From positions 1,527,501-1,591,500 of the forward strand of contig JACKAC010000001.1 of NCBI GenBank assembly GCA_020635255.1: a stretch of DNA of 64,000 bases, given 5' to 3'. The notes beneath the pieces are model-generated. The model did not search any database. It had not been told where the DNA came from and saw only the letters and a program-made list of their open reading frames with translations. Position 1 is the stretch's first letter. Each line of letters begins with the position of its first letter. Positions 8,580-17,811 of the stretch are shown here, in pieces. Made by a program: the position numbers and the translations under genes. The DNA comes from Ignavibacteriales bacterium. Lineage in GTDB: Bacteria; Bacteroidota; Ignavibacteria; Tepidaquicellales; Tepidaquicellaceae.

Positions 8580-9296
8580 GTGAAAGATCAGAATAAAATA
8601 GTTTGGATAACCGGAACCACTGCCGGTATAGGAAAAGCACTCGCAGTGGAGTTTGCCAATGCAGGGCATACCGTGATATGTTCAGCACGTAGAAAAGGAA
8701 AGCTAATACAGGAGGTGAAAGCGATAGAAAAAAGCGGTGGGACGGCAATAGCGATGCACTGTGACGTTTCTAAGGAGGCGGACGTCTCTAGAACGGTCAA
8801 AAACATAATCAAGAAATACGGAAGGATAGATGCCCTGATAAATAATGCCGGAGTGACGGAATTTAAACTATTTACCGAATCTACAGTAAAGGATTTTGAT
8901 AATATAATCGGAGTTAATTTAAGAGGAGCATTCCTATGTATGAAGGCGGTATTGCCCGGAATGATCAAAAAGAAAGACGGTCAGATTATCAATATACTTT
9001 CAGTGGCGGCTATAACAACATTTGAATACAGTTCAATCTACGCCGCATCTAAAGCGGGACTTAAAGCAATGTCCGAGGGAATAAGAAAGGAGATCAGGAA
9101 GTATAATATTAAAGTTACTAACATAATGCCAGGAGCAACAATAAGTCCAATGTGGGATAAGGATTTTGCTGAAAGAAATAAGAAAAGGATGATGAAAGCG
9201 GAAGATATTGCAAGGCTCACCTTGGATGCCTTCAATCAACCAAAATCTTTGGTGACTGAAGACATCGTAGTGAGACCAATTAAAGGAGACGTATGA
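8580..9296 (+). CDS. Short-chain dehydrogenase/reductase
   Basis: An open frame begins as far upstream as 8493, but that would overlap the mutase gene by 74 bases with a non-conserved leader. The GTG at 8580 places the first SDR strand (IVWITGTTAGIG) correctly, so I choose it; the product is then 238 residues. TGxxxGIG is at 11-18, NNAG follows, and the catalytic pair is Tyr154/Lys158 in YAASK. It resembles the serine-specific oxidoreductase (YdfG-like) group, but the substrate is not determinable. It is 13 bp after the mutase gene and likely co-transcribed. No clear terminator follows. Confidence 0.88.
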   Translation: MKDQNKIVWITGTTAGIGKALAVEFANAGHTVICSARRKGKLIQEVKAIEKSGGTAIAMHCDVSKEADVSRTVKNIIKKYGRIDALINNAGVTEFKLFTESTVKDFDNIIGVNLRGAFLCMKAVLPGMIKKKDGQIINILSVAAITTFEYSSIYAASKAGLKAMSEGIRKEIRKYNIKVTNIMPGATISPMWDKDFAERNKKRMMKAEDIARLTLDAFNQPKSLVTEDIVVRPIKGDV

Positions 9297-9773
9297 CTAA
9301 ACTACACTCTGTTATATAGATATAAGAACTTAAACTCTTCTATTTAATGAACGGCTTTAAAAAGCGCCGTTTACTTCAAAAACCAGTCTTTCAATCAATC
9401 AATAGTATAACCTTTAACACTAAAGATAGTGTTGCATTCTCCGGTCAAAGAAATTATAAAGAACACCGGAAAGTAAAACAAAAGTTCTCATTTTGTGAAG
9501 TCCTACTAAGGAGATTCAATTTATAAGTTTTAAATTTAAAAGTCTATATACAGATGCGGTACAGGAAGGAAATTATGAAAATTTTACATAAGTATTTATG
9601 GAAATATTACAAACTGAACGTATCATACTAATAATAATTAGCAACTTAATGAGGAAGATTAAAGTATTAATCTAAGTTGAAATTTTTTTCAGACAATAAG
9701 CTTTTACTTGAAGTATTTGGATTATTTTATTAACTATACATGATTATAGCATTATTGCTGTTTAATTAATGAA
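9297..9773. other. 477-bp gene-free interval
   Basis: This AT-rich interval lies between convergent genes. I see no family-like ORF. A weak inverted repeat (AACGGC 9350-9355 with GCCGTT 9366-9371) lacks a proper T tract and is not a convincing terminator. A 25-codon frame at 9554-9631 follows a purine-rich stretch but has no other support. No tRNA or known ncRNA is recognised. Confidence 0.6.
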
Positions 9774-10286
9774 TTACTTCCTTTGCATATACCCTCGTGA
9801 AGGTGTAGCAGAATTCACAGAGACGAACGCAGTATGGTCTATGTGATCGATAAGACTCATCAGTTCTTTCTGTCTTCTGCGGAGTGTGAGTACCATGAGT
9901 ATAGATACATTACCAGAGCTTCCTTCACCGGGAAGTTTAGTAACACCAAAATTCTTCTTACGAAGAAGCTCAGCTATCTCTCCTGCCTTCTTTAGTGAGA
10001 CAATATATGTTTGTATAAATCCTATGCCGATCCTTTTTTCTATGACAATTCCAAGCATATTACCTATGGCAAAACCGGAAGCATATCCGAGGATATTCCA
10101 GGGATTATTCAGATGCTGAACTACATAGCTAATGGCAATGACCCAAACTGTTGATTCCACAAAACCTATTGCACCGGATGGACCAACCCTGCCCTGCATT
10201 ATCATAAGTGTCCTGACCGTAGCCAGTGAAACATCTATTATCCTGAGGCACATTATGAACAATGCGCCTAAAATTATCTCTGCCAT
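9774..10286 (-). CDS. DUF2179/DUF5698 (UPF0316) family membrane protein
   Basis: The open frame extends to 10358, but the conserved protein begins MAEIILGALFIMCLRIIDVS, so I place the start at 10286, giving 170 residues. Three hydrophobic helices occupy the first 80 residues, including the RIIDVSLATVRTLMIMQGR segment typical of this family. A soluble DUF2179-like domain follows (GFIQTYIVSLKKAGEIAELL, then LMVLTLRRRQKELMSLI). The family is widespread and has no established biochemical role. It is divergent from the zinc-ribbon gene at 10417, with about 130 bp between starts. Confidence 0.82.
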   Translation of the reverse strand: MAEIILGALFIMCLRIIDVSLATVRTLMIMQGRVGPSGAIGFVESTVWVIAISYVVQHLNNPWNILGYASGFAIGNMLGIVIEKRIGIGFIQTYIVSLKKAGEIAELLRKKNFGVTKLPGEGSSGNVSILMVLTLRRRQKELMSLIDHIDHTAFVSVNSATPSRGYMQRK

Positions 10287-10416
10287 TTTATTATTTTTTA
10301 CCTGTTTCCAGTATATTATTCTTATATTGACGCAAAGAGTAATTTTGCGTAACTTCACAATTAAGAGGGGGAAGGTTTATTGAATAAAACCTTTTGTTCA
10401 CTAAAACCTTCGTAAC

Positions 10417-10782
10417 ATGTCACTTATAAAATGTCCAACCTGTACAGCAGAGATATCATACAACTATGATATCTGCCCAAACTGTGGCGCTACAGTGTAT
10501 GACTTCGAACCGGAAACCGGTTCCGAAGAAAATTACAACAACGACTTCAAAGATTACGTCTCCACAACAAAGAAAGCAAAGTGGTATCACGCGGCAATAT
10601 TATTTTTAGCTGTGCTGGCAATGTTCCTTGGTGTGCTGTGGGGTTTCGATGACGTATTAAGAACCAAAGCGTTAAATTCCGCCCCGGAAGAATCATATAT
10701 ATTATTTGCAGCGGGGCTTGGCTTATTCGTAGTAACAAAAGTAGTAATTCATTCGGATAAGCGACGCGAAGACTTTTTTTAA
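10417..10782 (+). CDS. Zinc-ribbon protein with two membrane helices
   Basis: The 121-residue protein opens with a zinc ribbon: Cys6 and Cys9 in CPTC, then Cys20 and Cys23 in CPNC. An acidic linker follows, then two hydrophobic helices (AAILFLAVLAMFLGVLWGF and YILFAAGLGLFVVTKVVIH) and a short basic-acidic tail. It probably sits in the inner membrane with the ribbon in the cytoplasm. Such proteins are common and mostly uncharacterised. Its last 4 bases overlap the 3' end of hisC on the other strand, and no terminator separates them. Confidence 0.78.
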   Translation: MSLIKCPTCTAEISYNYDICPNCGATVYDFEPETGSEENYNNDFKDYVSTTKKAKWYHAAILFLAVLAMFLGVLWGFDDVLRTKALNSAPEESYILFAAGLGLFVVTKVVIHSDKRREDFF

Positions 10783-11870
10783 AGAACATTTTTAAGGGCT
10801 TTTACCAGAAATTCATTCTCCGATCGAATACCGATCGTAACGCGTATACACGTCGGTAATCCGAACGGTTTCAATGGGCGTATGATCACCCCTTGCTCCA
10901 GTAACTCCTCATTCAGTGTAAGCACATCTGCCTCCAGCCCCATATCGATCAGGATAAAATTAGCATAAGAAGGAAACCATTTTAATCCGAGCGCAGTGAA
11001 CTCCTTCGTAAGATACTCATACCCGGTACTATTTATTTCGCGGGTTTTAGCAAGAAATTCCGTATCTTCCAGTGAAGCAAGTGCTCCTGCCTGCGCAACA
11101 TTACCAGGCTCAAAGGGAAGTTTCACTTTCATTATTATTTCAACGAGGTCTCTGTGAGCGAGCGCATACCCTACCCTTATGCCGGCTATACCGTATGCTT
11201 TTGAAAATGTACGTAATGTAATGATATTATCCAGCCGGTAATCCATCGAATCCGGATACCCCTCTCGCCCAAATGCATATTCATAATACGCTTCATCAAG
11301 AAGCACAAGAATATCTTCAGGTACCTTCTTAATAAATACATCAAATTCTTCTTTCGTAAAGATAGTACCTGTCGGGTTATTGGGATTGCACAGGTAAATC
11401 ATTTTTGTCTTTGGTGTAATCGCATTGGCTATTGCATCGAGGTCGAATTTATACGTGTCATGGGGCATAGGGACGTAGTGGCATTTATTTGCTCTGCCAC
11501 GTACCAACACTTGGAAGCCGATGAACGTGGCTTCCGATGAGATGATCTCATCACCGGGCGTTAAGAATGCCCTCATAATAACAGCCATTATACCTTCGCT
11601 ACCATTCCCGACAGCAACATTATCAATCTCTACGTTAAACCTTTCTGCAATCTCGGTACGCAGGGCAATCGCGCCAATATCGGGATAGCGGTGGACATTT
11701 GCGAATGCATCCTGCATCGCTTTAAGGGCTTTGGGTGAAGGACCGAGCGGGTTTTCGTTAGACGCAAGCTTATGGATAGTATCAAGATGATACTCTTTTT
11801 TTATCTCTTCAATAGAGCGTCCGGGAACATACGGTTTAAGCTCGCGAATATAATCGGGTACTTTGATCAT
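10779..11870 (-). CDS. hisC: Histidinol-phosphate aminotransferase
   Basis: This PLP-dependent class II aminotransferase makes histidinol phosphate in histidine synthesis. In 363 residues the family signatures are all present: KLASNENPLGPSP near 34-46, the CNPNNPTGT segment near 161-169, LLDEAYYEYA near 190, and TFSKAYGIAGIRVGY with the Schiff-base Lys224. The related phenylalanine-type aminotransferases share this pattern, so a broad-specificity paralogue is possible; no other his gene is nearby to settle it. The gene stands alone on the minus strand and starts about 170 bp from the divergent sdhC. Confidence 0.85.
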   Translation of the reverse strand: MIKVPDYIRELKPYVPGRSIEEIKKEYHLDTIHKLASNENPLGPSPKALKAMQDAFANVHRYPDIGAIALRTEIAERFNVEIDNVAVGNGSEGIMAVIMRAFLTPGDEIISSEATFIGFQVLVRGRANKCHYVPMPHDTYKFDLDAIANAITPKTKMIYLCNPNNPTGTIFTKEEFDVFIKKVPEDILVLLDEAYYEYAFGREGYPDSMDYRLDNIITLRTFSKAYGIAGIRVGYALAHRDLVEIIMKVKLPFEPGNVAQAGALASLEDTEFLAKTREINSTGYEYLTKEFTALGLKWFPSYANFILIDMGLEADVLTLNEELLEQGVIIRPLKPFGLPTCIRVTIGIRSENEFLVKALKNVL

Positions 11871-12041
11871 GACATAGATTTGGTAAAATATATAATTTAT
11901 AAAAAGGATTTTAAGGTATAAATGGAAAAAGCCGGGAGATGGTTTTATTGGAAAAAGGTAAGATTCCCCAAATAAGTAAATTGTTTATAAAATGAGAAAT
12001 ATATAATTTTTGGAAATCAAGCAAACTAAGCTTCACAATAA

Positions 12042-12479
12042 ATGTCCGAATTAGACAGTTCAGCAGAATCAGCCCGAAAAATCAAAACATACGACCAGCG
12101 CCAATGGATAAAGGAAAATCTTTCTTACAAGAAAGATACCGGTAGCAAAGCATGGATATTACACAGGATCACCGGAGTCGCGCTTATTGGTTATCTGTTT
12201 CTACATATATATTCAATCAGCCCGCTAACACAGGGAAGAGTCGCATTCGATGAACATATAAAGGTATATACAACGCCGTTTTTTATGGTAATGGAATGGT
12301 TCTTATTTGCATTCGTACTTTTTCACTCATTAAACGGGATAAGAATAGTACTTGTTGATTGGGCAGACGGAGCCAGGTATCACAGGCAGTTATACTGGAT
12401 ATCATGGGTAGCCGGGATAATATTATTTTTTGCCATGGGAGCATTGATGTTTTCCTATGAATTAAAGCAATTATTTTAA
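12042..12479 (+). CDS. sdhC: Succinate dehydrogenase cytochrome b subunit
   Basis: The 145-residue protein has three membrane helices after a soluble 35-residue N-terminus. The heme-ligand region FHSLNGIRIVLVDW places His95 in the SdhC consensus, and HRITGVALIGYLFLH forms the first helix with its conserved Arg. It anchors complex II to the inner membrane and hands electrons to quinone. The partner anchor gene follows 14 bp downstream, but sdhA and sdhB are absent on both sides. Assignment as C and the next gene as D rests on order and length. Confidence 0.85.
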   Translation: MSELDSSAESARKIKTYDQRQWIKENLSYKKDTGSKAWILHRITGVALIGYLFLHIYSISPLTQGRVAFDEHIKVYTTPFFMVMEWFLFAFVLFHSLNGIRIVLVDWADGARYHRQLYWISWVAGIILFFAMGALMFSYELKQLF

Positions 12480-12493
12480 ATACAAAACCATAA

Positions 12494-12880
12494 ATGTATA
12501 AATACAAAGGTACAAAAGATTCGGGCGGAAGAAGCTGGCTGATGCAGAGGGTTACCGGTCTTGCACTGGTGGTATTAATGGTAGGACACTACGTACTGAT
12601 GCATTACACCCCGGAATCGGGTCATACATATGACGCGGTACTAGGTAGAATGCAGTATTCATGGTACAGAATAATAGATATTGTATTTGTAACTCTAGCA
12701 ATGTATCACGGACTTAACGGAATATGGGGTATATTCAGGGATTATAACTTAAAACCATGGCAAAGTTATGCTATAGTATCCGCTTTGATAGTATTCGGGG
12801 CGGCATTTGTTGCATGGGGATATGTAATAATTTTTTCAATTCCCTACGTCAATACAGGTGTTGCAATTGTTGGTCCTTAA
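12494..12880 (+). CDS. sdhD: Succinate dehydrogenase membrane anchor subunit
   Basis: The 128-residue protein has three hydrophobic helices and the motif AMYHGLNGIWGIFRDY, where His72 is the probable heme-b ligand. SWLMQRVTGLALVVLMVGHY forms the first helix and mirrors the equivalent segment of the preceding gene, as expected of paired SdhC/SdhD anchors. The gene follows sdhC by 14 bp. An AT-rich 206-bp region follows instead of the flavoprotein and iron-sulfur subunits, so the complex must be completed from another locus. Confidence 0.83.
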   Translation: MYKYKGTKDSGGRSWLMQRVTGLALVVLMVGHYVLMHYTPESGHTYDAVLGRMQYSWYRIIDIVFVTLAMYHGLNGIWGIFRDYNLKPWQSYAIVSALIVFGAAFVAWGYVIIFSIPYVNTGVAIVGP

Positions 12881-13086
12881 TGTAAGTTATTGATTAATCC
12901 GACATGGAAAATTAGTATTTTCGCTAGTTTTTTTTATATATAAAAACTCAAAAAAAAATTAAATTAGTATTCCATATTTTGAAAATTATCAATATATTGC
13001 AATAATTTAATTTTAATTTTATTTAAAAATTAACCTTTATACATACCAAACCTATCCACAAATTCTTAAAAACTTAAGGAGTCAAA

Positions 13087-13269
13087 ATGGAAAAATTGCA
13101 GCAAATCAGAGAAATTCTTGATGGAATGCAAAAAGATATTGAAAAATTCTATGACAAGGGGCAAAACGCCGCCGGTACCAGAATTCGTAAAGAATTAAAC
13201 AATATCAGAAAATTGGCAGCCGAAATGCGAAAAGAGATTCAGGACGTAAGAAACAGCAGAAAGGGTTAA
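13087..13269 (+). CDS. Histone H1-like (Hc1-type) small DNA-binding protein
   Basis: The 60-residue protein is almost entirely helical and charged: EKFYDKGQNAAGTRIRKEL and NIRKLAAEMRKEIQDVR. This matches the short Hc1-like proteins of Bacteroidota, thought to bind DNA and help compact the nucleoid. It is preceded by a good ribosome-binding site (AAGGAG, 7 bases before the ATG) and an AT-rich upstream region of about 200 bp with no gene. A long perfect terminator follows, so it is monocistronic and probably strongly expressed. DNA binding is from the family, not shown here. Confidence 0.85.
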   Translation: MEKLQQIREILDGMQKDIEKFYDKGQNAAGTRIRKELNNIRKLAAEMRKEIQDVRNSRKG

Positions 13270-13302
13270 TGAATTAGTATACGTACGGGGTAACAGAAAT
13301 TT

Positions 13303-13356
13303 AAAGTGGATTCTAAGATATGTTCTACTGTATTTTAGAATCCACTTTTTTATTTT
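13303..13356 (+). terminator. Terminator after the histone-like gene
   Basis: A 14-bp perfect stem (AAAGTGGATTCTAA at 13303-13316 with its complement at 13335-13348) encloses an 18-base loop and ends in a T tract. It lies 34 bp after the stop codon. Confidence 0.9.
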
Positions 13357-13394
13357 TTATCAGTATCTTAGTTATTAATAATTTTTGATACGAT

Positions 13395-15194
13395 TTGGAA
13401 AAGTCGAAAATACGCAATTTTTGCATAATAGCTCATATTGATCACGGTAAATCCACCCTAGCCGACAGGTTACTGGAAAAAACTCACACAATAGATAAAC
13501 GCAATATGTATGCCCAGGTGCTCGATGATATGGACCTGGAGCAGGAAAGGGGCATTACAATAAAGCTTCACGCCATCCAGATGAATTATAAGGCAAAGGA
13601 TGGTGAAGAATACACATTAAATCTAATAGATACACCCGGACACGTAGATTTTTCATATGAAGTATCGAGATCACTCGCGGCATGTGAAGGAGCGATATTG
13701 GTCGTCGATTCTACACAAGGAGTTGAGGCACAGACAATAAGCAACCTTTACCTTGCAATAGAGAACGGTCTTGAAATAATTCCTGTCTTGAATAAGATAG
13801 ACCTTCCGAGCTCAATGGCTGAGGAAGTAAAACAGCAGGTACTAGAGCTAATAGGAGGCAAAGAGGAAGATATTATTCTCGCGAGCGCTAAAGCAGATAT
13901 CGGTACCGAGGATATTCTCGAAGCTATTATCGAAAGGATACCACCTGCAGAGACCGAGAAGGATAAGCCCTTAAAGGCACTTATATTCGATTCGATGTTC
14001 GATACTTACAGAGGGGTGGTAGCATATATAAGGATAGTGGAAGGAACACTGAAACAAGGTGACAAGATCTCCTTTTACTTTAACAATAAGTCTTTTGAAG
14101 CGGAAGAAGTCGGTGTTCTGAAGATGGGCAGACAGAAAAGAGATAAACTGGAAGCAGGAAATGTTGGTTACCTGATCGCTGGGATGAAGGATGTGAATGA
14201 TTGTAAGGTCGGTGATACGATATATCTCAGTTCATCGCCAATAGATAAACCTCTGCCGGGTTACAGAGAGGTAAAGCCTATGGTCTTCAGCGGTATATAC
14301 CCTTCGGTATCAGAGGATTTCGAGGAATTGCGTGACGCATTGGCAAAGCTTAAACTAAATGACGCGGCTCTGTCATATGAGCCGGAGAGCTCGGTAGCGC
14401 TTGGATTCGGGTTTAGATGCGGATTCTTAGGAATGCTTCACATGGAGATAGTCCAGGAAAGACTGGAAAGAGAATATGACCTAACTATAGTAACTACTGT
14501 TCCTAACGTAGAATACAAAGTTTATAAAACTAATGGTGAACTGGTCATAGTAGATAACCCAGCTCAGATGCCGGACAGAGCGAGCATAGATAGAATCGAA
14601 GAACCGTACATTAAAGCTCAGATCATCACGCCAACCGAGTATATCGGTAACCTGATGAAGCTTGCTACGGATAGAAGAGGGATATACAAAACGACGCACT
14701 ACATTGATACTAAAAGAGTAGATCTGCAATTTGAGTTTCCCCTATCGGAAATAATATTCGACTTTTATGACAAGCTGAAATCAACATCACGCGGATACGC
14801 TTCATTTGATTACGAACTGCTTGATTACAGAGAATCGGATCTTGTAAAACTTGACATACTTCTTAACGGTGATGCAGTAGATGCACTATCAACGATCGTT
14901 CATAAAGATAACGCTTTCGAGTGGGGCAGAAAACTTTGCAAGAAGCTAAAAGAACTGATTCCAAAACAGATGTTCGAAGTGGCAATACAAGCTTCTATAG
15001 GTTCAAAAGTAATCGCACGTGAAACTATCAGTGCAATGAGAAAGAACGTTACATCCAAGTGTTACGGTGGTGACATAACAAGGAAGAAGAAATTGCTTGA
15101 GAAACAAAAAGAGGGAAAGAAGCGTATGAAGCAAGTGGGAAGTGTTGAAGTTCCACAGGAAGCATTTCTAGCTGTACTCTCACTCGAAAAGTAA
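13395..15194 (+). CDS. lepA: Elongation factor 4 (LepA) GTPase
   Basis: LepA is a ribosome-associated GTPase that affects elongation and initiation under stress. The 599-residue protein has the G1 motif AHIDHGKST near residue 13, G3 DTPGHVDF, G4 NKIDLP, the EF-G-like domains, and the LepA-specific C-terminal domain ending in a lysine-rich helix (KKKLLEKQKEGKKRMKQVG). Length matches the family (about 600). The start is TTG at 13395, giving MEKSKIRNFCIIAHIDHGKS with the usual spacing to G1. It leads a plus-strand series lepA-lepB-hemW, lepA-lepB being a common pair. Confidence 0.97.
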   Translation: MEKSKIRNFCIIAHIDHGKSTLADRLLEKTHTIDKRNMYAQVLDDMDLEQERGITIKLHAIQMNYKAKDGEEYTLNLIDTPGHVDFSYEVSRSLAACEGAILVVDSTQGVEAQTISNLYLAIENGLEIIPVLNKIDLPSSMAEEVKQQVLELIGGKEEDIILASAKADIGTEDILEAIIERIPPAETEKDKPLKALIFDSMFDTYRGVVAYIRIVEGTLKQGDKISFYFNNKSFEAEEVGVLKMGRQKRDKLEAGNVGYLIAGMKDVNDCKVGDTIYLSSSPIDKPLPGYREVKPMVFSGIYPSVSEDFEELRDALAKLKLNDAALSYEPESSVALGFGFRCGFLGMLHMEIVQERLEREYDLTIVTTVPNVEYKVYKTNGELVIVDNPAQMPDRASIDRIEEPYIKAQIITPTEYIGNLMKLATDRRGIYKTTHYIDTKRVDLQFEFPLSEIIFDFYDKLKSTSRGYASFDYELLDYRESDLVKLDILLNGDAVDALSTIVHKDNAFEWGRKLCKKLKELIPKQMFEVAIQASIGSKVIARETISAMRKNVTSKCYGGDITRKKKLLEKQKEGKKRMKQVGSVEVPQEAFLAVLSLEK

Positions 15195-15286
15195 GGATGA
15201 ATAATTAACTAAAACGGACAAACTTTAATAACAGAAAATTAATTACATTTACAAAAGAATTTCATTATAATAGATAAAATTGAGAT

Positions 15287-16249
15287 TTGACAACACCAAC
15301 GAAGAAAGTAATAAGAAACAAGAATATACCGACAAATAGTAAGGGTAAAACAGACATTAATAGTAGCTCTAAAGACTCAAAGAACGGAAAGAAAAAGAAC
15401 AGGACAAAGGAATTTACCGATGCGCTTATTTACGCGGCAATAGTTGCATTTTTTATAAAGGTTTTCTTTTTTGAAGCATACAGGATACCTACCGGTTCGA
15501 TGGAAAACACTTTACTTGTCGGAGACTTTTTGATCGTAACAAAGTTTACATACGGTTCGACAACACCGCGCAATATCCCTTTTACAGACGTACGGCTTCC
15601 ATTTGTCAAACTCCCCGGCTTTAAAGATCCTAAGGCTGGTGACGTAGTAGTATTCGACTACCCCGGAGACAGGGATGTTCTTCAGTCGCCGGTGGTATTA
15701 AATTACATAAAAAGATGTGTTGGTACACCGGGCGACACAATACAGGTTATCAATAAACAGTTATACCGGAATGGTGAGATGGTCCCCGATGCACCTAACG
15801 GACAAAGATTTAATTCAACAAAAGCACCCGGCGAAGTCGAACCGGACATCTTCCCAAAAGGAAGCGGATGGAATAAAGATAATTACGGACCGCTCTATAT
15901 ACCCAAAGAGGGTGACAAGGTATCAATCGATGCACGGAATTACGAACAATGGAAAGTCTTTGTAGAAAGAGAAGGGCATGATATCAGGCTGGATGGAGAA
16001 AGTATTGTTGTAGATGGTGCTCCCCTCCCCAATGGAGAATACACCGTCGAAAGGAATTATTATTTTATGATGGGTGATAATCGAGATAACTCGGCCGACA
16101 GCAGGTATTGGGGCTTTGTAGCCGACGATGATATTGTTGGACAAGCGCTTCTAATATACTGGTCATGGGATCCCAGCATAGGATTTGATGAGTTTTTCGA
16201 GCTGATGGGCTCCGTCAGATGGGACAGGATCGGAATGCTCATCCACTGA
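15287..16249 (+). CDS. lepB: Signal peptidase I
   Basis: This inner-membrane serine protease removes signal peptides from exported proteins. It has 320 residues. After a 42-residue basic N-terminus and one membrane helix (DALIYAAIVAFFIKVFFF), the catalytic Ser71 lies in PTGSMENTLLVGD and the general base Lys142 in YIKRCVGTPGD. The late motif GDNRDNSADSRYWGFV is intact. A roughly 60-residue insertion between the lysine region and the last motif is common in large Bacteroidota LepB proteins. The start is TTG at 15287. It follows lepA by 92 bp. Confidence 0.95.
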   Translation: MTTPTKKVIRNKNIPTNSKGKTDINSSSKDSKNGKKKNRTKEFTDALIYAAIVAFFIKVFFFEAYRIPTGSMENTLLVGDFLIVTKFTYGSTTPRNIPFTDVRLPFVKLPGFKDPKAGDVVVFDYPGDRDVLQSPVVLNYIKRCVGTPGDTIQVINKQLYRNGEMVPDAPNGQRFNSTKAPGEVEPDIFPKGSGWNKDNYGPLYIPKEGDKVSIDARNYEQWKVFVEREGHDIRLDGESIVVDGAPLPNGEYTVERNYYFMMGDNRDNSADSRYWGFVADDDIVGQALLIYWSWDPSIGFDEFFELMGSVRWDRIGMLIH

Positions 16250-16265
16250 CAATTTAGAAATTTAA

Positions 16266-17384
16266 ATGTCAGGAATTTATATTCACATACCATTTTGCCA
16301 CAAGAGGTGCGTATATTGCGACTTCTTTCTTGTGACCAATCCAAATCTTATAGCGAAATTCATAAAAGCACTCTACCAAGAGATAGAGATATCAGCGCAC
16401 GCATATAAGGATTCGACATTTGATACGATATATTTCGGAGGAGGTACTCCTTCAGCTTTATCGCCTCAGCAGATCATAGACATAATAAAAGCGGTAAAGA
16501 AGAATTTTACCGTAACGGAAGATGTGGAAATAACGATCGAAGCTAATCCGGAAGATCTGAACAGCACTAACATACATGAATACAGAAACGCCAGTGTGAA
16601 CAGGCTGAGCCTTGGAGTACAGTCATTTAACGACACCGAACTAAAGTTTTTAACTCGAGAGCATACAGCAGAGGATGCAGTGGAGGTAGTAGAAGAAGTT
16701 AAGAAGAGCTTCGATAATTATTCGATAGATATCATATACTCCCTCCCGCAACAAACAACCAAAGATATTAACTATTCACTGCAAAAAGCCATCGGGCTTG
16801 GGGTTCCCCACATATCTGCGTACGCACTCACATTCGAGAAAAGGACAGTGCTCCATAAGCAAATGGAGAAAGGAATAGCTAAGCAGAATAGTGAAGAAAC
16901 GGAGTCGGAGATGTATATATTCGTTTCAGATACGCTAAGCAATGCAGGATATAAGCATTACGAAATATCAAGCTTCACAAAGCCGGGCTACGAATCCCGA
17001 CACAACGGCAAATACTGGGTACTAAAAAACTACCTGGGACTGGGACCTTCATCACACTCTTTCTTCAATGGGAAGAGATGGAACAACGTAAAAAGCATCG
17101 AGGAATATTCGACAATACTCGGTGAGGACAAACTTCCGAAAGAGAATGAAGCTAAACCGGATAAAGATGAACTGCTCTTTGAATATGTTATGACATCGCT
17201 AAGAAGCGGTGGTATAGAGTTAAAAAAATTTAGCGAGTTGTCGGGAAATGATTTCCATGAGACAAAAAAAGAAGCTGTAAAAATATTAGTTGATAGTAAA
17301 TTCGCTGAAATAAATGATGAAAGATTTGCACTAACCCGAAAGGGTTTCAGCATTGCCGATGAAATTATCGCAAAGTATTTTTGA
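16266..17384 (+). CDS. hemW: Radical SAM heme chaperone HemW
   Basis: The 372-residue protein opens IYIHIPFC and carries the radical SAM triad Cys11, Cys15, Cys18 (CHKRCVYCDFF). The CX3CX2C-DF form belongs to HemW, the heme-inserting chaperone long annotated as oxygen-independent coproporphyrinogen oxidase, and not to true HemN, which has an extra cysteine. FGGGTPSAL follows as the SAM-binding glycine motif, and RLSLGVQS is typical of the group. The C-terminal domain ends with a winged-helix-like region (LTRKGFSIADEIIAKYF). It starts 16 bp after lepB and probably shares its transcript. Confidence 0.93.
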   Translation: MSGIYIHIPFCHKRCVYCDFFLVTNPNLIAKFIKALYQEIEISAHAYKDSTFDTIYFGGGTPSALSPQQIIDIIKAVKKNFTVTEDVEITIEANPEDLNSTNIHEYRNASVNRLSLGVQSFNDTELKFLTREHTAEDAVEVVEEVKKSFDNYSIDIIYSLPQQTTKDINYSLQKAIGLGVPHISAYALTFEKRTVLHKQMEKGIAKQNSEETESEMYIFVSDTLSNAGYKHYEISSFTKPGYESRHNGKYWVLKNYLGLGPSSHSFFNGKRWNNVKSIEEYSTILGEDKLPKENEAKPDKDELLFEYVMTSLRSGGIELKKFSELSGNDFHETKKEAVKILVDSKFAEINDERFALTRKGFSIADEIIAKYF

Positions 17385-17448
17385 GAAAGTAAAATAGCTC
17401 AATATTTAAGAGCAAAAATGTTATTTTGTATAAATTTAATACCAAAGC

Positions 17449-17811
17449 ATGCGGACAATTCTACTCGTAGAAGATGAACCTATAAATATGAAGCTTATGA
17501 CCAGGATACTGGAAAAGCATGACATGAACGTAGTAGCTGCTCACAACGGAAATGACGCTTTAAAAGCATATACAGAAAGAGATGATATAGACGTTATCCT
17601 GATGGACGTGCAGATGCCCATAATGGACGGATTTGAAACTACAAGACTGATAAGAGAAACAGACAAATACCAGGAGAAGAAAACCAAGATAATCGCTTTG
17701 ACAGCATTTGCTTATGAAACAGATAGAGAGAAATGCTTACAAGCAGGAATGGATGATTTTATTTCGAAGCCGATCGATATGAAGCTCCTTATAAACAAGA
17801 TCTCCAACTGA
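17449..17811 (+). CDS. Single-domain response regulator receiver
   Basis: The 120-residue protein is a CheY-like receiver and nothing more. The acidic pocket is VEDEPIN (Glu8, Asp9), the phosphoacceptor is Asp53 in LMDVQMPIMDG, the switch threonine lies in ALTAF, and the conserved lysine in FISKPID. No output domain or adjacent histidine kinase is present, so it probably works in a phosphorelay or as a protein-interaction switch. Its stop codon abuts that of mgtE on the other strand, with no base between them and no terminator. Confidence 0.9.
   Translation: MRTILLVEDEPINMKLMTRILEKHDMNVVAAHNGNDALKAYTERDDIDVILMDVQMPIMDGFETTRLIRETDKYQEKKTKIIALTAFAYETDREKCLQAGMDDFISKPIDMKLLINKISN

Noticed and set aside
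9350..9371. Inverted repeat AACGGC/GCCGTT as a terminator
   Set aside because: The loop is 10 bases, the stem only 6, and no T tract follows.
9554..9631. 25-codon frame (MRYRKEIMKILHKYLW...) after a purine-rich stretch
   Set aside because: Too short, lies in AT-rich intergenic DNA, and has no terminator, partner or recognisable feature.
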